Shown piece after piece: positions 32,592 through 39,486 of a stretch of DNA of 64,000 nt. Under the pieces are notes generated by a model. The model ran no database searches, was not told the DNA's origin, and worked only from the letters and a program-made list of their open reading frames with translations. The translations under genes and the position numbers were made by a program. The DNA is taken from the NCBI GenBank assembly GCA_035763745.1, contig DASUAO010000049.1:58822-122821 (forward strand). Direction: 5' to 3'. The DNA comes from DASUAO01 sp035763745 (lineage in GTDB: Bacteria > Actinomycetota > Acidimicrobiia > IMCC26256 > PALSA-555). The first letter of the stretch is position 1, and each line of letters begins with the position of its first letter.

Positions 32592-33635
32592 GTGCCCGGA
32601 GCCCCGATACGGATCGGCGTCCTCGGCGACTACCCGGCCGACGACGGCGGTGCCGCGTCCGAGACCGCCTTGCGCCTCGGACTCGACGAGCTCGGGACCC
32701 GTCTCGACCGCGAGGTCGAGCTCCTGTCGTGCCCGGTCGCCGGCCTCCCCTACGGGAGCGAGCACGACGTCGTCCGAGGGTTCCGCGACCTCGTGGATGC
32801 CGGCGCGTTGGCGATCGTCGGCCCGGCGATCAGCGACAACGGGCTCATCGTCACCCCGTTGTGCGACGAAGTGGGGATCGCGAGCATCAACTACACGGGA
32901 GGCGAACGCACGCGCGGCCACTACGGCTTCCACTACCAGGTCGGTTCGCTCGAGGAGGAGCCCGCGGTCCTCGCCGCCCGGCTCCTCGCCCGTGGGCTCC
33001 TACGCCCCGCGCTGATCCACGACCACTCTCCCGTCGGGCGCCGCTACGCCGAGGGCTTCGACGACGCCGCCGCGAGCATGGGCCTCGACCTCACCGGGCG
33101 AGCCGCGATCTCCCCGCTCGCCGAGGACGTCACGTCCGCGCTCGAACGTCTCCGCGGCGGCGAGCCGGACTCGCTCGTGTACCTGGGCCTCGGCGTCTCG
33201 TCCCGTCCGGTGGCGCTCGGACTCGCCTCGCTCGGGTGGCAGCTGCCGGTCGTGGCGAACTCGGCGCTCATGTTCGGCTACGCGCGTCCGGAGTGGCGCG
33301 ACGGCTGGGCCGGATGGGAGTACGTCGACGCCATCGCCGACGACAACGAGGCTCGACACGCGCTCGCCGCCCGCGACGCGGCGACCGCCGCGGGCCCGGG
33401 CGGGTGTGCGTTGCACGACATCGGACGGCTCGTCGGTGAGGCGCTGGTGCGGGCCGAGAACCTGACGCGGGCCGACGTGCGCGACGCGCTCGAGCGCATC
33501 AAGCTGCTCCCCGCGAGCCTGGGGACCGAAGGCACGAAGATGGGCTTCGGTCACTACGACCACGCCGCGCTCACCGGCACGTACCTCGTCCTGCGCGAGT
33601 GGCGCGAAGGGAAGAGCGTGCAGGTCGAGGTGTAG
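32592..33635 (+). CDS. Periplasmic-binding-protein type 1 fold protein without signal peptide
   Basis: A 347-residue LivJ/AmiC-like two-lobed protein. Lobe strands are APIRIGVLGDYPADDGG, GALAIVGPAISDNGLIVTPL, RPALIHDHSPVGRRYAEGF and DSLVYLGLGVSSRPVALGL. No signal peptide precedes the first strand, so unlike transport binding proteins it is probably cytoplasmic, as AmiC-type sensors are. It is the third gene of the set with a DUF6529-like protein and cytochrome c. After the TAG at 33633 the same frame stays open for 23 codons with normal codon use (PVEDTEKVAELDRYLAERG) up to a TGA at 33705, which may be a lost C-terminus. GTG at 32592 has GGGAGG 9 nt upstream. Confidence 0.8.
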   Translation: MPGAPIRIGVLGDYPADDGGAASETALRLGLDELGTRLDREVELLSCPVAGLPYGSEHDVVRGFRDLVDAGALAIVGPAISDNGLIVTPLCDEVGIASINYTGGERTRGHYGFHYQVGSLEEEPAVLAARLLARGLLRPALIHDHSPVGRRYAEGFDDAAASMGLDLTGRAAISPLAEDVTSALERLRGGEPDSLVYLGLGVSSRPVALGLASLGWQLPVVANSALMFGYARPEWRDGWAGWEYVDAIADDNEARHALAARDAATAAGPGGCALHDIGRLVGEALVRAENLTRADVRDALERIKLLPASLGTEGTKMGFGHYDHAALTGTYLVLREWREGKSVQVEV

Positions 33636-33703
33636 CCCGTCGAGGACACCGAGAAGGTGGCCGAGCTCGACCGTTACCTCGCGGAGCGCGGCATCGCCTC
33701 GGG

Positions 33704-33770
33704 GTGACTGTCACACCCCCATGGTTCGATGGGGACATGTCCGATCACGTCCGCTCCGCGCGCGAGGCCC
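33704..33770 (+). pseudogene. Degenerate copy of the promoter and 5' end of the DUF222-HNH gene
   Basis: This 67-bp stretch matches 33800-33866 at 58 positions, offset by exactly 96 bp. It includes the promoter-like box CTGTCACAC-N8-TTCGAT, an ATG at 33737 in the equivalent position, and codons for MSDHVRSAREA, against MFDQVRSVREA in the intact gene. The similarity ends after about 11 codons. It looks like the remnant of a second DUF222-type gene, or a partial duplication. Confidence 0.7.
33708..33730 (+). promoter_or_regulatory. Candidate damage-type promoter box 1 (remnant)
   Basis: CTGTCACAC (33708-33716), 8 nt, TTCGAT (33725-33730). The hexamer ends 7 nt before the A of the ATG at 33737. 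The box precedes the remnant of the DUF222 gene. Confidence 0.55.
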
Positions 33771-33803
33771 CGAACGGGAGCACCGACGCGCCGACGCAGG
33801 TGA

Positions 33804-33826
33804 CTGTCACACCCCCCTGCTCGGAT
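33804..33826 (+). promoter_or_regulatory. Candidate damage-type promoter box 2 (DUF222-HNH gene)
   Basis: CTGTCACAC (33804-33812), 8 nt, TCGGAT (33821-33826). The A of the start ATG (33833) is 7 nt after the hexamer, where transcription should begin, so the mRNA is probably leaderless. Spacing equals that of the mycobacterial PafBC-type motif TTGTCRGTG-N8-TANNNT. Confidence 0.65.
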
Positions 33827-33832
33827 GGGGAC

Positions 33833-35038
33833 ATGTTCGATCAGGTTCGTTCCGTGCGCGAGGCCCTCACCGAGGTGGCCGACGCGCTCGAGCCCGGGGT
33901 GTTCGACGGGCCGGGCGCGGCGCGCATGGTGCGCGAGCTCGCCCGGGTCGAGCACCTCGCCGCGGCGGCGAAGACGCTCATGGTCGCCCGGGTCGAGCAG
34001 ACGAACGTGTGGAAGACCGGCGGGCACCGCTCCGTCGCCCACTGGCTCGCGCAGAGCACCTCGGTGAGCCTCGGCGAGGCGATCGGCGCGGTCGAGACCG
34101 CCACCCGCCTCCCCGACTGCCCTCGCACCGAGGAGCGGATGCGCGCGGGCCGGCTCTCCCCGGTGCAGGCCCGCACGATCACCGACGCTGCCGCGTGCGT
34201 ACCCGAGCGAGAGGCCGACCTCCTCGCCACGGCCGCGACCGAGACCGTCTCCGGTCTGCGCGACGAGTGCCGGATCGTGAAGGCCGCCGCCGCCGCCGAC
34301 ACCGACACCGCCCGACGCGCCCACGTCCAGCGCCGCTTCCGTCCGTTGGGAGTCACCGACGGCCTCTGGCGCGGCGAGATCGCTGGTCCGGTGGCCGCAT
34401 GCGGTGAGCTCCTCGCTCTCCTGGAGCCGTTCACCGAGCAGGCGTTCCGCGCTGCCCGCGGCGACGGACGCCACGAGCCCGCCGAGGCGTACCGCTTCGA
34501 TGCCCTCCTCGGGCTCGCCCGGGCGGCGAGTGACGGCGGGCGGGCAACCGGCAGGGCCAAGACCGCACCCCGAGCACAGGTCCATCTCCACGCCGACGTC
34601 GGCGCCCTCCGTCGCGGGGAGCTCGCACCCGGGGAGCGATGCGAGATCCCCGGCGTCGGTCCGGTCTCGCTCGCGGACGCCCGCGCGCTGCTCGGCGACT
34701 CGCTGCTCACGGTCGTGCTCACCACGGGCGCGGCCGTGACCACGATCGCCCACCCGGGCCGCACGATCCCGGCCGCCGTCCGCCGCGCCCTCGACGCCCG
34801 CGACCAGCGGTGCCGGGTCCCCGGCTGCGGGGTGCGCGACCACCTCCAGATCCACCACATCGAGTCGATCGCCGACGGCGGGACCACGACGCTCGAGAAC
34901 TGCGTGAAGGTCTGCGCCTACCACCACCGCCTCATCACCCACCACGGCTACGAGCTCCGCCGGGTCGACGACACGACGTACTCCTGGCACACGCCCACCA
35001 TCGGTGATGCCCAACGCGCACCGCCCCGCGCCGCCTGA
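33833..35038 (+). CDS. DUF222 / HNH endonuclease, 13E12 repeat family
   Basis: A 401-residue protein of the actinobacterial 13E12 family. An N-terminal DUF222 region (VEHLAAAAKTLMVARVEQT, HWLAQSTSVSLGEAIGAVET) is followed by a C-terminal HNH nuclease domain with CRVPGCGVRDHLQIHHIESI, ENC and CAYHHRLITHHG. The zinc-type Cys residues and the IHHI catalytic His are intact. Such genes are multicopy in actinobacteria, are thought to be mobile or selfish, and some are induced by DNA damage in mycobacteria. The ATG at 33833 lies at the predicted transcription start of a CTGTCACAC-type promoter. A remnant of a second copy lies 96 bp upstream. Confidence 0.93.
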   Translation: MFDQVRSVREALTEVADALEPGVFDGPGAARMVRELARVEHLAAAAKTLMVARVEQTNVWKTGGHRSVAHWLAQSTSVSLGEAIGAVETATRLPDCPRTEERMRAGRLSPVQARTITDAAACVPEREADLLATAATETVSGLRDECRIVKAAAAADTDTARRAHVQRRFRPLGVTDGLWRGEIAGPVAACGELLALLEPFTEQAFRAARGDGRHEPAEAYRFDALLGLARAASDGGRATGRAKTAPRAQVHLHADVGALRRGELAPGERCEIPGVGPVSLADARALLGDSLLTVVLTTGAAVTTIAHPGRTIPAAVRRALDARDQRCRVPGCGVRDHLQIHHIESIADGGTTTLENCVKVCAYHHRLITHHGYELRRVDDTTYSWHTPTIGDAQRAPPRAA

Positions 35039-35111
35039 GTTCGGCGGGATCCACACGATCCGAGGGGGATCGACCACCACCCGACATCCACGACCCTCGG
35101 AGGATCTCGTC

Positions 35112-35684
35112 ATGGAACGGTTCGACGCGCTCGACGCATTCTGGTTCAGGATCGAGGCGGCGCTCACGCGCGGCGACTGCTTCGTCGTCCACGTGAGCGG
35201 GAACCCCGTGTCCCCGTCATGGGCGTACACGATCGGGTTCCTCGAGCGCGGAGCGCCGGAGCTCGCGACGATCGGCCTGGCACCGGAGAGCTCCCACTTG
35301 CTCCTCACCTGGGCGTTCCAGCAGCACGAAGTCGGCGATCCGCTCCTCGTCGGACGCGAGCACCGCCGGGAGTTCCGGGACGACCTCCCCGTCAGCGTCC
35401 TCGCGCTGGACCCCGACCGCTACCTGCCGCCGAGCGACCTGGCGAGCGCCCGGTTCGGCTACTCCGCCGTCCGCGGCGACGTCCTCCCGGTCGAGCCCCG
35501 CGTGCACCAGCTGGTGTGGGCCGACGACGCCGGGCGACTCCCCTGGGACCCGGGCCACGACGACGGCCTGCGGCGCCACCAACCGCTCCTCGACGAGGTC
35601 CCGTGGGCGCCCGACCACTCCCACGACGAACCGTGCTGGAGCTGTGACCTGGCCGAGGACGAGCACCCACAACGGTTTCGATGA
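35112..35684 (+). CDS. DUF4262 domain protein
   Basis: A 190-residue soluble protein. The family motif is SPSWAYTIGFLERGAPELAT, followed by AFQQHEVGDPLLVG and VLALDPDRYLPPSDLASARF. The C-terminus has a CWSCDLAEDEHP stretch that could bind metal. The function of DUF4262 is not known; members are often near phage or defence genes. The ATG at 35112 has GGAGG 8 nt upstream. Its TGA stop overlaps the first bases of the CTGTCACAC box of the next gene. It lies between the HNH gene and ku. Confidence 0.82.
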   Translation: MERFDALDAFWFRIEAALTRGDCFVVHVSGNPVSPSWAYTIGFLERGAPELATIGLAPESSHLLLTWAFQQHEVGDPLLVGREHRREFRDDLPVSVLALDPDRYLPPSDLASARFGYSAVRGDVLPVEPRVHQLVWADDAGRLPWDPGHDDGLRRHQPLLDEVPWAPDHSHDEPCWSCDLAEDEHPQRFR

Positions 35685-35707
35685 CTGTCACACCCTCGTG
35701 GTCTCCT
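35685..35707 (+). promoter_or_regulatory. Candidate damage-type promoter box 3
   Basis: CTGTCACAC (35685-35693), 8 nt, TCTCCT (35702-35707). It directly follows the stop of the DUF4262 gene. Unlike the other copies, the next ATG (35744) is 37 nt downstream and has AAGGGAG in front of it, so this transcript would have a leader. Confidence 0.55.
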
Positions 35708-35743
35708 CAACCTGGCCGACACCGGGGACGAAGGGAGCCCACC

Positions 35744-35998
35744 ATGACGGCACTCGAGATCACCACCGACGGCAACGGAGCGTTCGAGCACCTCGATGCG
35801 GCGCCGCCCGTGTGCTGGGAGCCGTGCGCGGCGTTCGCCGACGCGGGTCCCGCCGCAGGTCCCCTCACCGACGTGCCGGCGTGCGCGACCTGCGGCTGGC
35901 TCGCCGACGACCACCTCAACGAGGGTGGCGACGAAGCAGACCGTGAGGGGAGCGTGGTCACGCTCCCGACGCGGCCGGTGCTGCGACGCGCCTCCTGA
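35744..35998 (+). CDS. Small Cys-containing protein, unknown function
   Basis: An 84-residue protein with Cys/His pairs in APPVCWEPCAAF and VPACATCGWLADDHLNEGG, arranged as CX3C and CX2CX6H, a possible small zinc-binding fold. I recognise no family. Codon use is normal for the region and the start ATG at 35744 has AAGGGAG upstream, so the gene is probably real. It has its own CTGTCACAC-type promoter and ends 20 bp before the convergent ku gene. A role linked to DNA repair is only suggested by position. Confidence 0.68.
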   Translation: MTALEITTDGNGAFEHLDAAPPVCWEPCAAFADAGPAAGPLTDVPACATCGWLADDHLNEGGDEADREGSVVTLPTRPVLRRAS

Positions 35999-36018
35999 CC
36001 GGGATCAGCCGGACTGGA

Positions 36019-36909
36019 TCAGGCCGACTTGCGTGAGCGCCCGGCCCGCTTCTTCGCCGGCTTCTTCGGCGTGCCGGATGGCTCGGCCGCGGGCGGCAGC
36101 TCGCCGGCATCGTCGCCGTCGGCCGAGCCACCGCGGCCGGCGCGCTGCAGGCTCGCCTCGAGCGCGGCCATGAGGTCCAGGACCGTGCCGTCGTCCTCGA
36201 CCATCGGCTCGGCGACGATCTCCTCGCCCGCGGCCTTGCGGTCGATGAGCGCCACCAGCTCCTCGCGGTACGTGTCGTGGTACTTCTCGGGATCGAACAC
36301 CGCCTCGAGCGACTCCACCAGCCGCTTGGCCATGTCCATCTCACGCTTGCTGGGCTCGGCCACCTCGACGTCGTCGGGGATGAGGTCCTCGGTCGAGAGC
36401 ACCTCGTCGGCGAAGCGCATCGTCTCCATGCACAGCACGCCGTCGAGCGGTCGGATCGCCACGAGGCTCTCCTTCGAGCGCATGATGACGCGCCCGATCG
36501 CCACCTTCCGCAGCTCGGTCATCGCCTCCACGAGCAGCCTGTACGGCTTCACCGCCTTCGGGTCCGGCGCCAGGTAGTACGGCTGCTCGAAGTAGAGCGG
36601 GTCGATGTCGTCGAGGTCGACGAAGTCCTCGATCTCGATCGTGCGGCTCGCCTTGGGTGCGAGCGATGCCAGCTCGTCGTCGGAGAGCACCACGTACTGG
36701 CCCGGAGCGACCTCGTGGCCCTTCACGATCCGGTCCGTGGGGACCTCTTCTCCCGACACCTCCGACACGCGCCGGAAGCGGATCCGCGAGTTCGTCCCCT
36801 CTTCGAGCTGGTTGAAGCGGACATCCTTGCTCTTCGTCGCGCTGACGAGCTTCACGGGCACGCTCACGAGCCCGAACCCGATGGTTCCCGTCCAGATGGG
36901 CCTCGGCAT
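36019..36909 (-). CDS. ku: Non-homologous end-joining protein Ku
   Basis: A 296-residue bacterial Ku. It binds DNA ends as a homodimeric ring and recruits LigD. The N-terminal MPRPIWTGTIGFGLVSVPVK is diagnostic, and SEVSGEEVPTDRIVKGHEV, EIEDFVDLDDIDPLYFEQ and PYRLLVEAMTEL continue the Ku core. The C-terminus ends in a Lys/Arg-rich tail (GTPKKPAKKRAGRSRKSA), which in other species binds DNA. GAAGG lies 8 nt before the ATG at 36909. The polymerase gene is divergent, with only 20 bp between the start codons, so the two share a regulatory region. Confidence 0.97.
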   Translation of the reverse strand: MPRPIWTGTIGFGLVSVPVKLVSATKSKDVRFNQLEEGTNSRIRFRRVSEVSGEEVPTDRIVKGHEVAPGQYVVLSDDELASLAPKASRTIEIEDFVDLDDIDPLYFEQPYYLAPDPKAVKPYRLLVEAMTELRKVAIGRVIMRSKESLVAIRPLDGVLCMETMRFADEVLSTEDLIPDDVEVAEPSKREMDMAKRLVESLEAVFDPEKYHDTYREELVALIDRKAAGEEIVAEPMVEDDGTVLDLMAALEASLQRAGRGGSADGDDAGELPPAAEPSGTPKKPAKKRAGRSRKSA

Positions 36910-36929
36910 GACAACTACCTTCGCAGAGC

Positions 36930-37844
36930 ATGGGTGACCCGTCCAAGACGGTGATCGAGGTCCCGGGCGCGAGCGGCGCGGAGCGGCGCCTCACGCTCTC
37001 GAACCTCGACAAGGTCCTGTACCCCGCCACGGGCTTCACCAAGGCCGGCGTCATCGACTACTACGCACGGGTCGCGCCCGTGATGCTCCCCCACCTCGCC
37101 CGCCGGGCGCTCACCATGGTCCGCTGGCCCGACGGTGTCGAGGGGCCCTCGTTCTTCGAGAAGCGCTGCCCCGGCCACGCGCCCGACTGGGTCGTCACCG
37201 CTCCCGCGGAAGGCGGCATCGAAGGGTGCGTCGTCGACGACCTCGCCACGCTCACGTGGGTCGCCAACCTCGCCGCGCTGGAGCTGCACACCCACCAGGC
37301 GACGGTCGACGCGCCCGACCACCCCACCTCCCTCGTGCTCGACCTCGACCCCGGCGCGCCGGCAGATGTCCTCGACTGCGCACGGGTCGCGCTCGCGCTG
37401 GAGGCCGTCCTCGACGATCTCGGGCTGACGTCGGTCGTCAAGACCTCGGGCTCCAAGGGGCTCCACCTCGCGGTCCCGGTGCGCGGCGCCACCGCCGACA
37501 CCACGAAGACCTTCGCCCGCGCGCTCGGTCGGCTCCTCGCCACCCGCGATCCGGAGCGGGTGACGATCGCGATGGCGAAGGAGCAGCGGGTCGGGCGCGT
37601 CTTCCTCGACTGGAGCCAGAACGACCGCCACAAGACGACCGCCGCGGCGTACACGCTGCGCGCCCAGCCGCGACCGATGGTGTCGGCGCCACTGACCTGG
37701 GACGAGGTGTCCGACGCACTCGACGCGACGGACACGGCCGGGTTCGAGCACGACTCCGCCGCGATCCTCGCGCGGATCGAGCAGATCGGTGACCCGTACG
37801 CCGCGAACCTCGACACCGACCAGGAGCTCCCCGAGCTCACCTAG
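36930..37844 (+). CDS. LigD-type NHEJ polymerase domain protein
   Basis: A 304-residue stand-alone primase-polymerase of the LigD PolDom type. Motifs include LTLSNLDKVLYPATGFTKAG, TMVRWPDGVEGPSFFEKRCP, the catalytic DLDPG in LVLDLDPGAPAD, KTSGSKGLHLAVPV and RVFLDWSQNDRHKTT. It would fill gaps and add ribonucleotides at broken ends held by Ku. No ligase or phosphoesterase domain is attached, so the ligase must be encoded elsewhere. ATG at 36930 follows TACCTT by 8 nt, which suggests leaderless expression. It is divergent from ku. Confidence 0.95.
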   Translation: MGDPSKTVIEVPGASGAERRLTLSNLDKVLYPATGFTKAGVIDYYARVAPVMLPHLARRALTMVRWPDGVEGPSFFEKRCPGHAPDWVVTAPAEGGIEGCVVDDLATLTWVANLAALELHTHQATVDAPDHPTSLVLDLDPGAPADVLDCARVALALEAVLDDLGLTSVVKTSGSKGLHLAVPVRGATADTTKTFARALGRLLATRDPERVTIAMAKEQRVGRVFLDWSQNDRHKTTAAAYTLRAQPRPMVSAPLTWDEVSDALDATDTAGFEHDSAAILARIEQIGDPYAANLDTDQELPELT

Positions 37845-37875
37845 ATTCGACCGACGATCCAAGGAGCCACCTGGC

Positions 37876-38703
37876 GTGAACCTCGACGGCACGATCGCAG
37901 TGGTGACGGGTGCGAGCCGCGGCGTCGGCGCGGCGACGGCCGTGGCCCTCGCCGAGCGCGGCTGTCGGGTCGCGTGCGCGGCCCGCGCGACCGCCGACAA
38001 CCCGCAACCCACCGAGGGCACGATCGACGAGACCGTCGCCCGCATCCGCGACGCGGGGGGCGAGGCGATCGCGGTGCCCACGAACCTCGCCGTCGACGCC
38101 GAGGTCGAGCGGATGATCGCCACCACCGTCGAGGCACTGGGTCCGGTCGACGTGCTGGTCAACAACGCCGCGATCACCTTCCCGGGCGACCTCGCGCTGT
38201 CGATGAAGCGCCACGACCTCGTCTTCGCGGTCAACCTCCGCGCCCCGCTCCTCGCGATCCAGGCGGTCGCACCGGGCATGAGGACACGCGGCCGAGGCTC
38301 GATCGTGAACGTCTCGTCGGTCGCGGGCCTCAACTACTTCCCCGGCCTCATGGCCTACGGCATGTCGAAGATCGCGCTGGAGCACCTCACGGTGTCGGCT
38401 GCCGCCCAGCTCCGGCCCGACGGTGTGGCCGTCAACACCTTCCGCATCGACATCCCGGTCGCGTCCGAGGGGTTCCTCGCCAACGCGCCGGACGTCGACC
38501 ACTCGGACTGGGAGCCGTCGGAGGTCGCCGCCGAGGGGATCGTCTGGATGCTCGAGCAGCCGCCCTCCTACACCGGCCGCAACGAGGGCATGGCCGCGCT
38601 CCGGGCCGAGCACGGGATCATGGCGAGCCGGGTCGGGCGGACGCACCACCAGATGCCGGGTCTCGTCACCGAGAACCCGATGCAGCTGCCCCCTGCCGGA
38701 TAG
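37876..38703 (+). CDS. SDR family oxidoreductase
   Basis: A 275-residue classical SDR. The motifs are VVTGASRGVGAATAV, VLVNNAAITFPGDLAL, the catalytic Ser in VNVSSVAGL and YGMSK. The insertion after AARATADNPQPTEGT resembles the HSDL2-like and 'SDR 276-aa' groups, which are peroxisomal or acyl-CoA linked. Function cannot be refined. GTG at 37876 has AAGGAG 9 nt upstream, a good ribosome-binding site. It follows the LigD-type polymerase gene by 31 bp but is unlikely to be functionally linked to it. Confidence 0.9.
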   Translation: MNLDGTIAVVTGASRGVGAATAVALAERGCRVACAARATADNPQPTEGTIDETVARIRDAGGEAIAVPTNLAVDAEVERMIATTVEALGPVDVLVNNAAITFPGDLALSMKRHDLVFAVNLRAPLLAIQAVAPGMRTRGRGSIVNVSSVAGLNYFPGLMAYGMSKIALEHLTVSAAAQLRPDGVAVNTFRIDIPVASEGFLANAPDVDHSDWEPSEVAAEGIVWMLEQPPSYTGRNEGMAALRAEHGIMASRVGRTHHQMPGLVTENPMQLPPAG

Positions 38704-38749
38704 GGGCGCCGCCTCGGTCGGGCCGGTCCAACGCGGCGGATCCACGGAA

Positions 38750-38772
38750 CTGTCACACACGCGTGGTTTGCT
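38750..38772 (+). promoter_or_regulatory. Candidate damage-type promoter box 4 (metalloprotease gene)
   Basis: CTGTCACAC (38750-38758), 8 nt, TTTGCT (38767-38772). The A of the ATG at 38779 is 7 nt after the hexamer, the same geometry as for the DUF222-HNH gene. Confidence 0.62.
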
Positions 38773-38778
38773 CGGACC

Positions 38779-39477
38779 ATGGCCGAACCTGCCCGTCACC
38801 CCCGTGACTCCCAACGCTCCCGCGTCTACCGCGCCGAGTCGCCGATCTCGCCCAGCCCCCTCCCCGGGCTCGATGCCTGCGCCACCTTCATCGACCGCGT
38901 CGTCGGCTCGCTCTGGTGGGCGCAGCGCTTCCCCGACCACGCCCACGACTGCGTCCCGCGGCTCCGCCCCGGCAACGGCGCCCGCCAGGCGTTCTTCCGC
39001 CCGGGTGATCCCCGCTACGACGGCGGCGACCCCACCATCACGCTCCCGCGCCGGTACCGCACGAAGGGCGTCGTCCTCCACGAGCTCACGCACTGGGCCC
39101 TGTGGGACGAGCCCCTCGTGGCGCATCACGGCAGCACGTTCGCGCGGCTCCACCTCGACCTGACGGAGGAGTTCCTCGGTGCTCCGCGCGCCGCCCAGCT
39201 CGAAGCCGGCTACGTCGCCGAGCGGGTCCGCATCGGCCGTGCACCGAGGGCCGCGCCCGACGGTCGGCTGCGCTACGGCTGGGACGAGCGGCTCCGTCTC
39301 GGCCGGGGCCGGCACCTCACGATCCGCTATACGACCGAGGCGGGCACCGACGTCACGACGGGCGTCCTCGTGGGGCTCACGCCGGGCGGTCGCCGTATCC
39401 GGCTGCTCGACCCCTGCGGTGCGGCCGAGGTCGCGACCGACGCGGTGTTCGCGATCGATCTCGTGGCGTCCCAGTAG
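38779..39477 (+). CDS. HExxH zinc metallohydrolase (TIGR04338/SprT-like)
   Basis: A 232-residue protein. The zinc motif is VVLHELTHWALWDE (HELTH), followed after about 10 residues by AHHGSTFARLHLDL, which can supply the third ligand. The N-terminal RDSQRSRVYRAES and the C-terminal small beta domain (LTIRYTTEAGTDVTTGVLVG) resemble the actinobacterial putative metallohydrolase family TIGR04338. The layout also recalls SprT-type proteases, which act on DNA-protein crosslinks; that comparison is only structural inference. The gene has a CTGTCACAC-type promoter identical in geometry to the one of the HNH gene, linking it to the repair block. Confidence 0.78.
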   Translation: MAEPARHPRDSQRSRVYRAESPISPSPLPGLDACATFIDRVVGSLWWAQRFPDHAHDCVPRLRPGNGARQAFFRPGDPRYDGGDPTITLPRRYRTKGVVLHELTHWALWDEPLVAHHGSTFARLHLDLTEEFLGAPRAAQLEAGYVAERVRIGRAPRAAPDGRLRYGWDERLRLGRGRHLTIRYTTEAGTDVTTGVLVGLTPGGRRIRLLDPCGAAEVATDAVFAIDLVASQ

Positions 39478-39486
39478 CCTGCCCCC

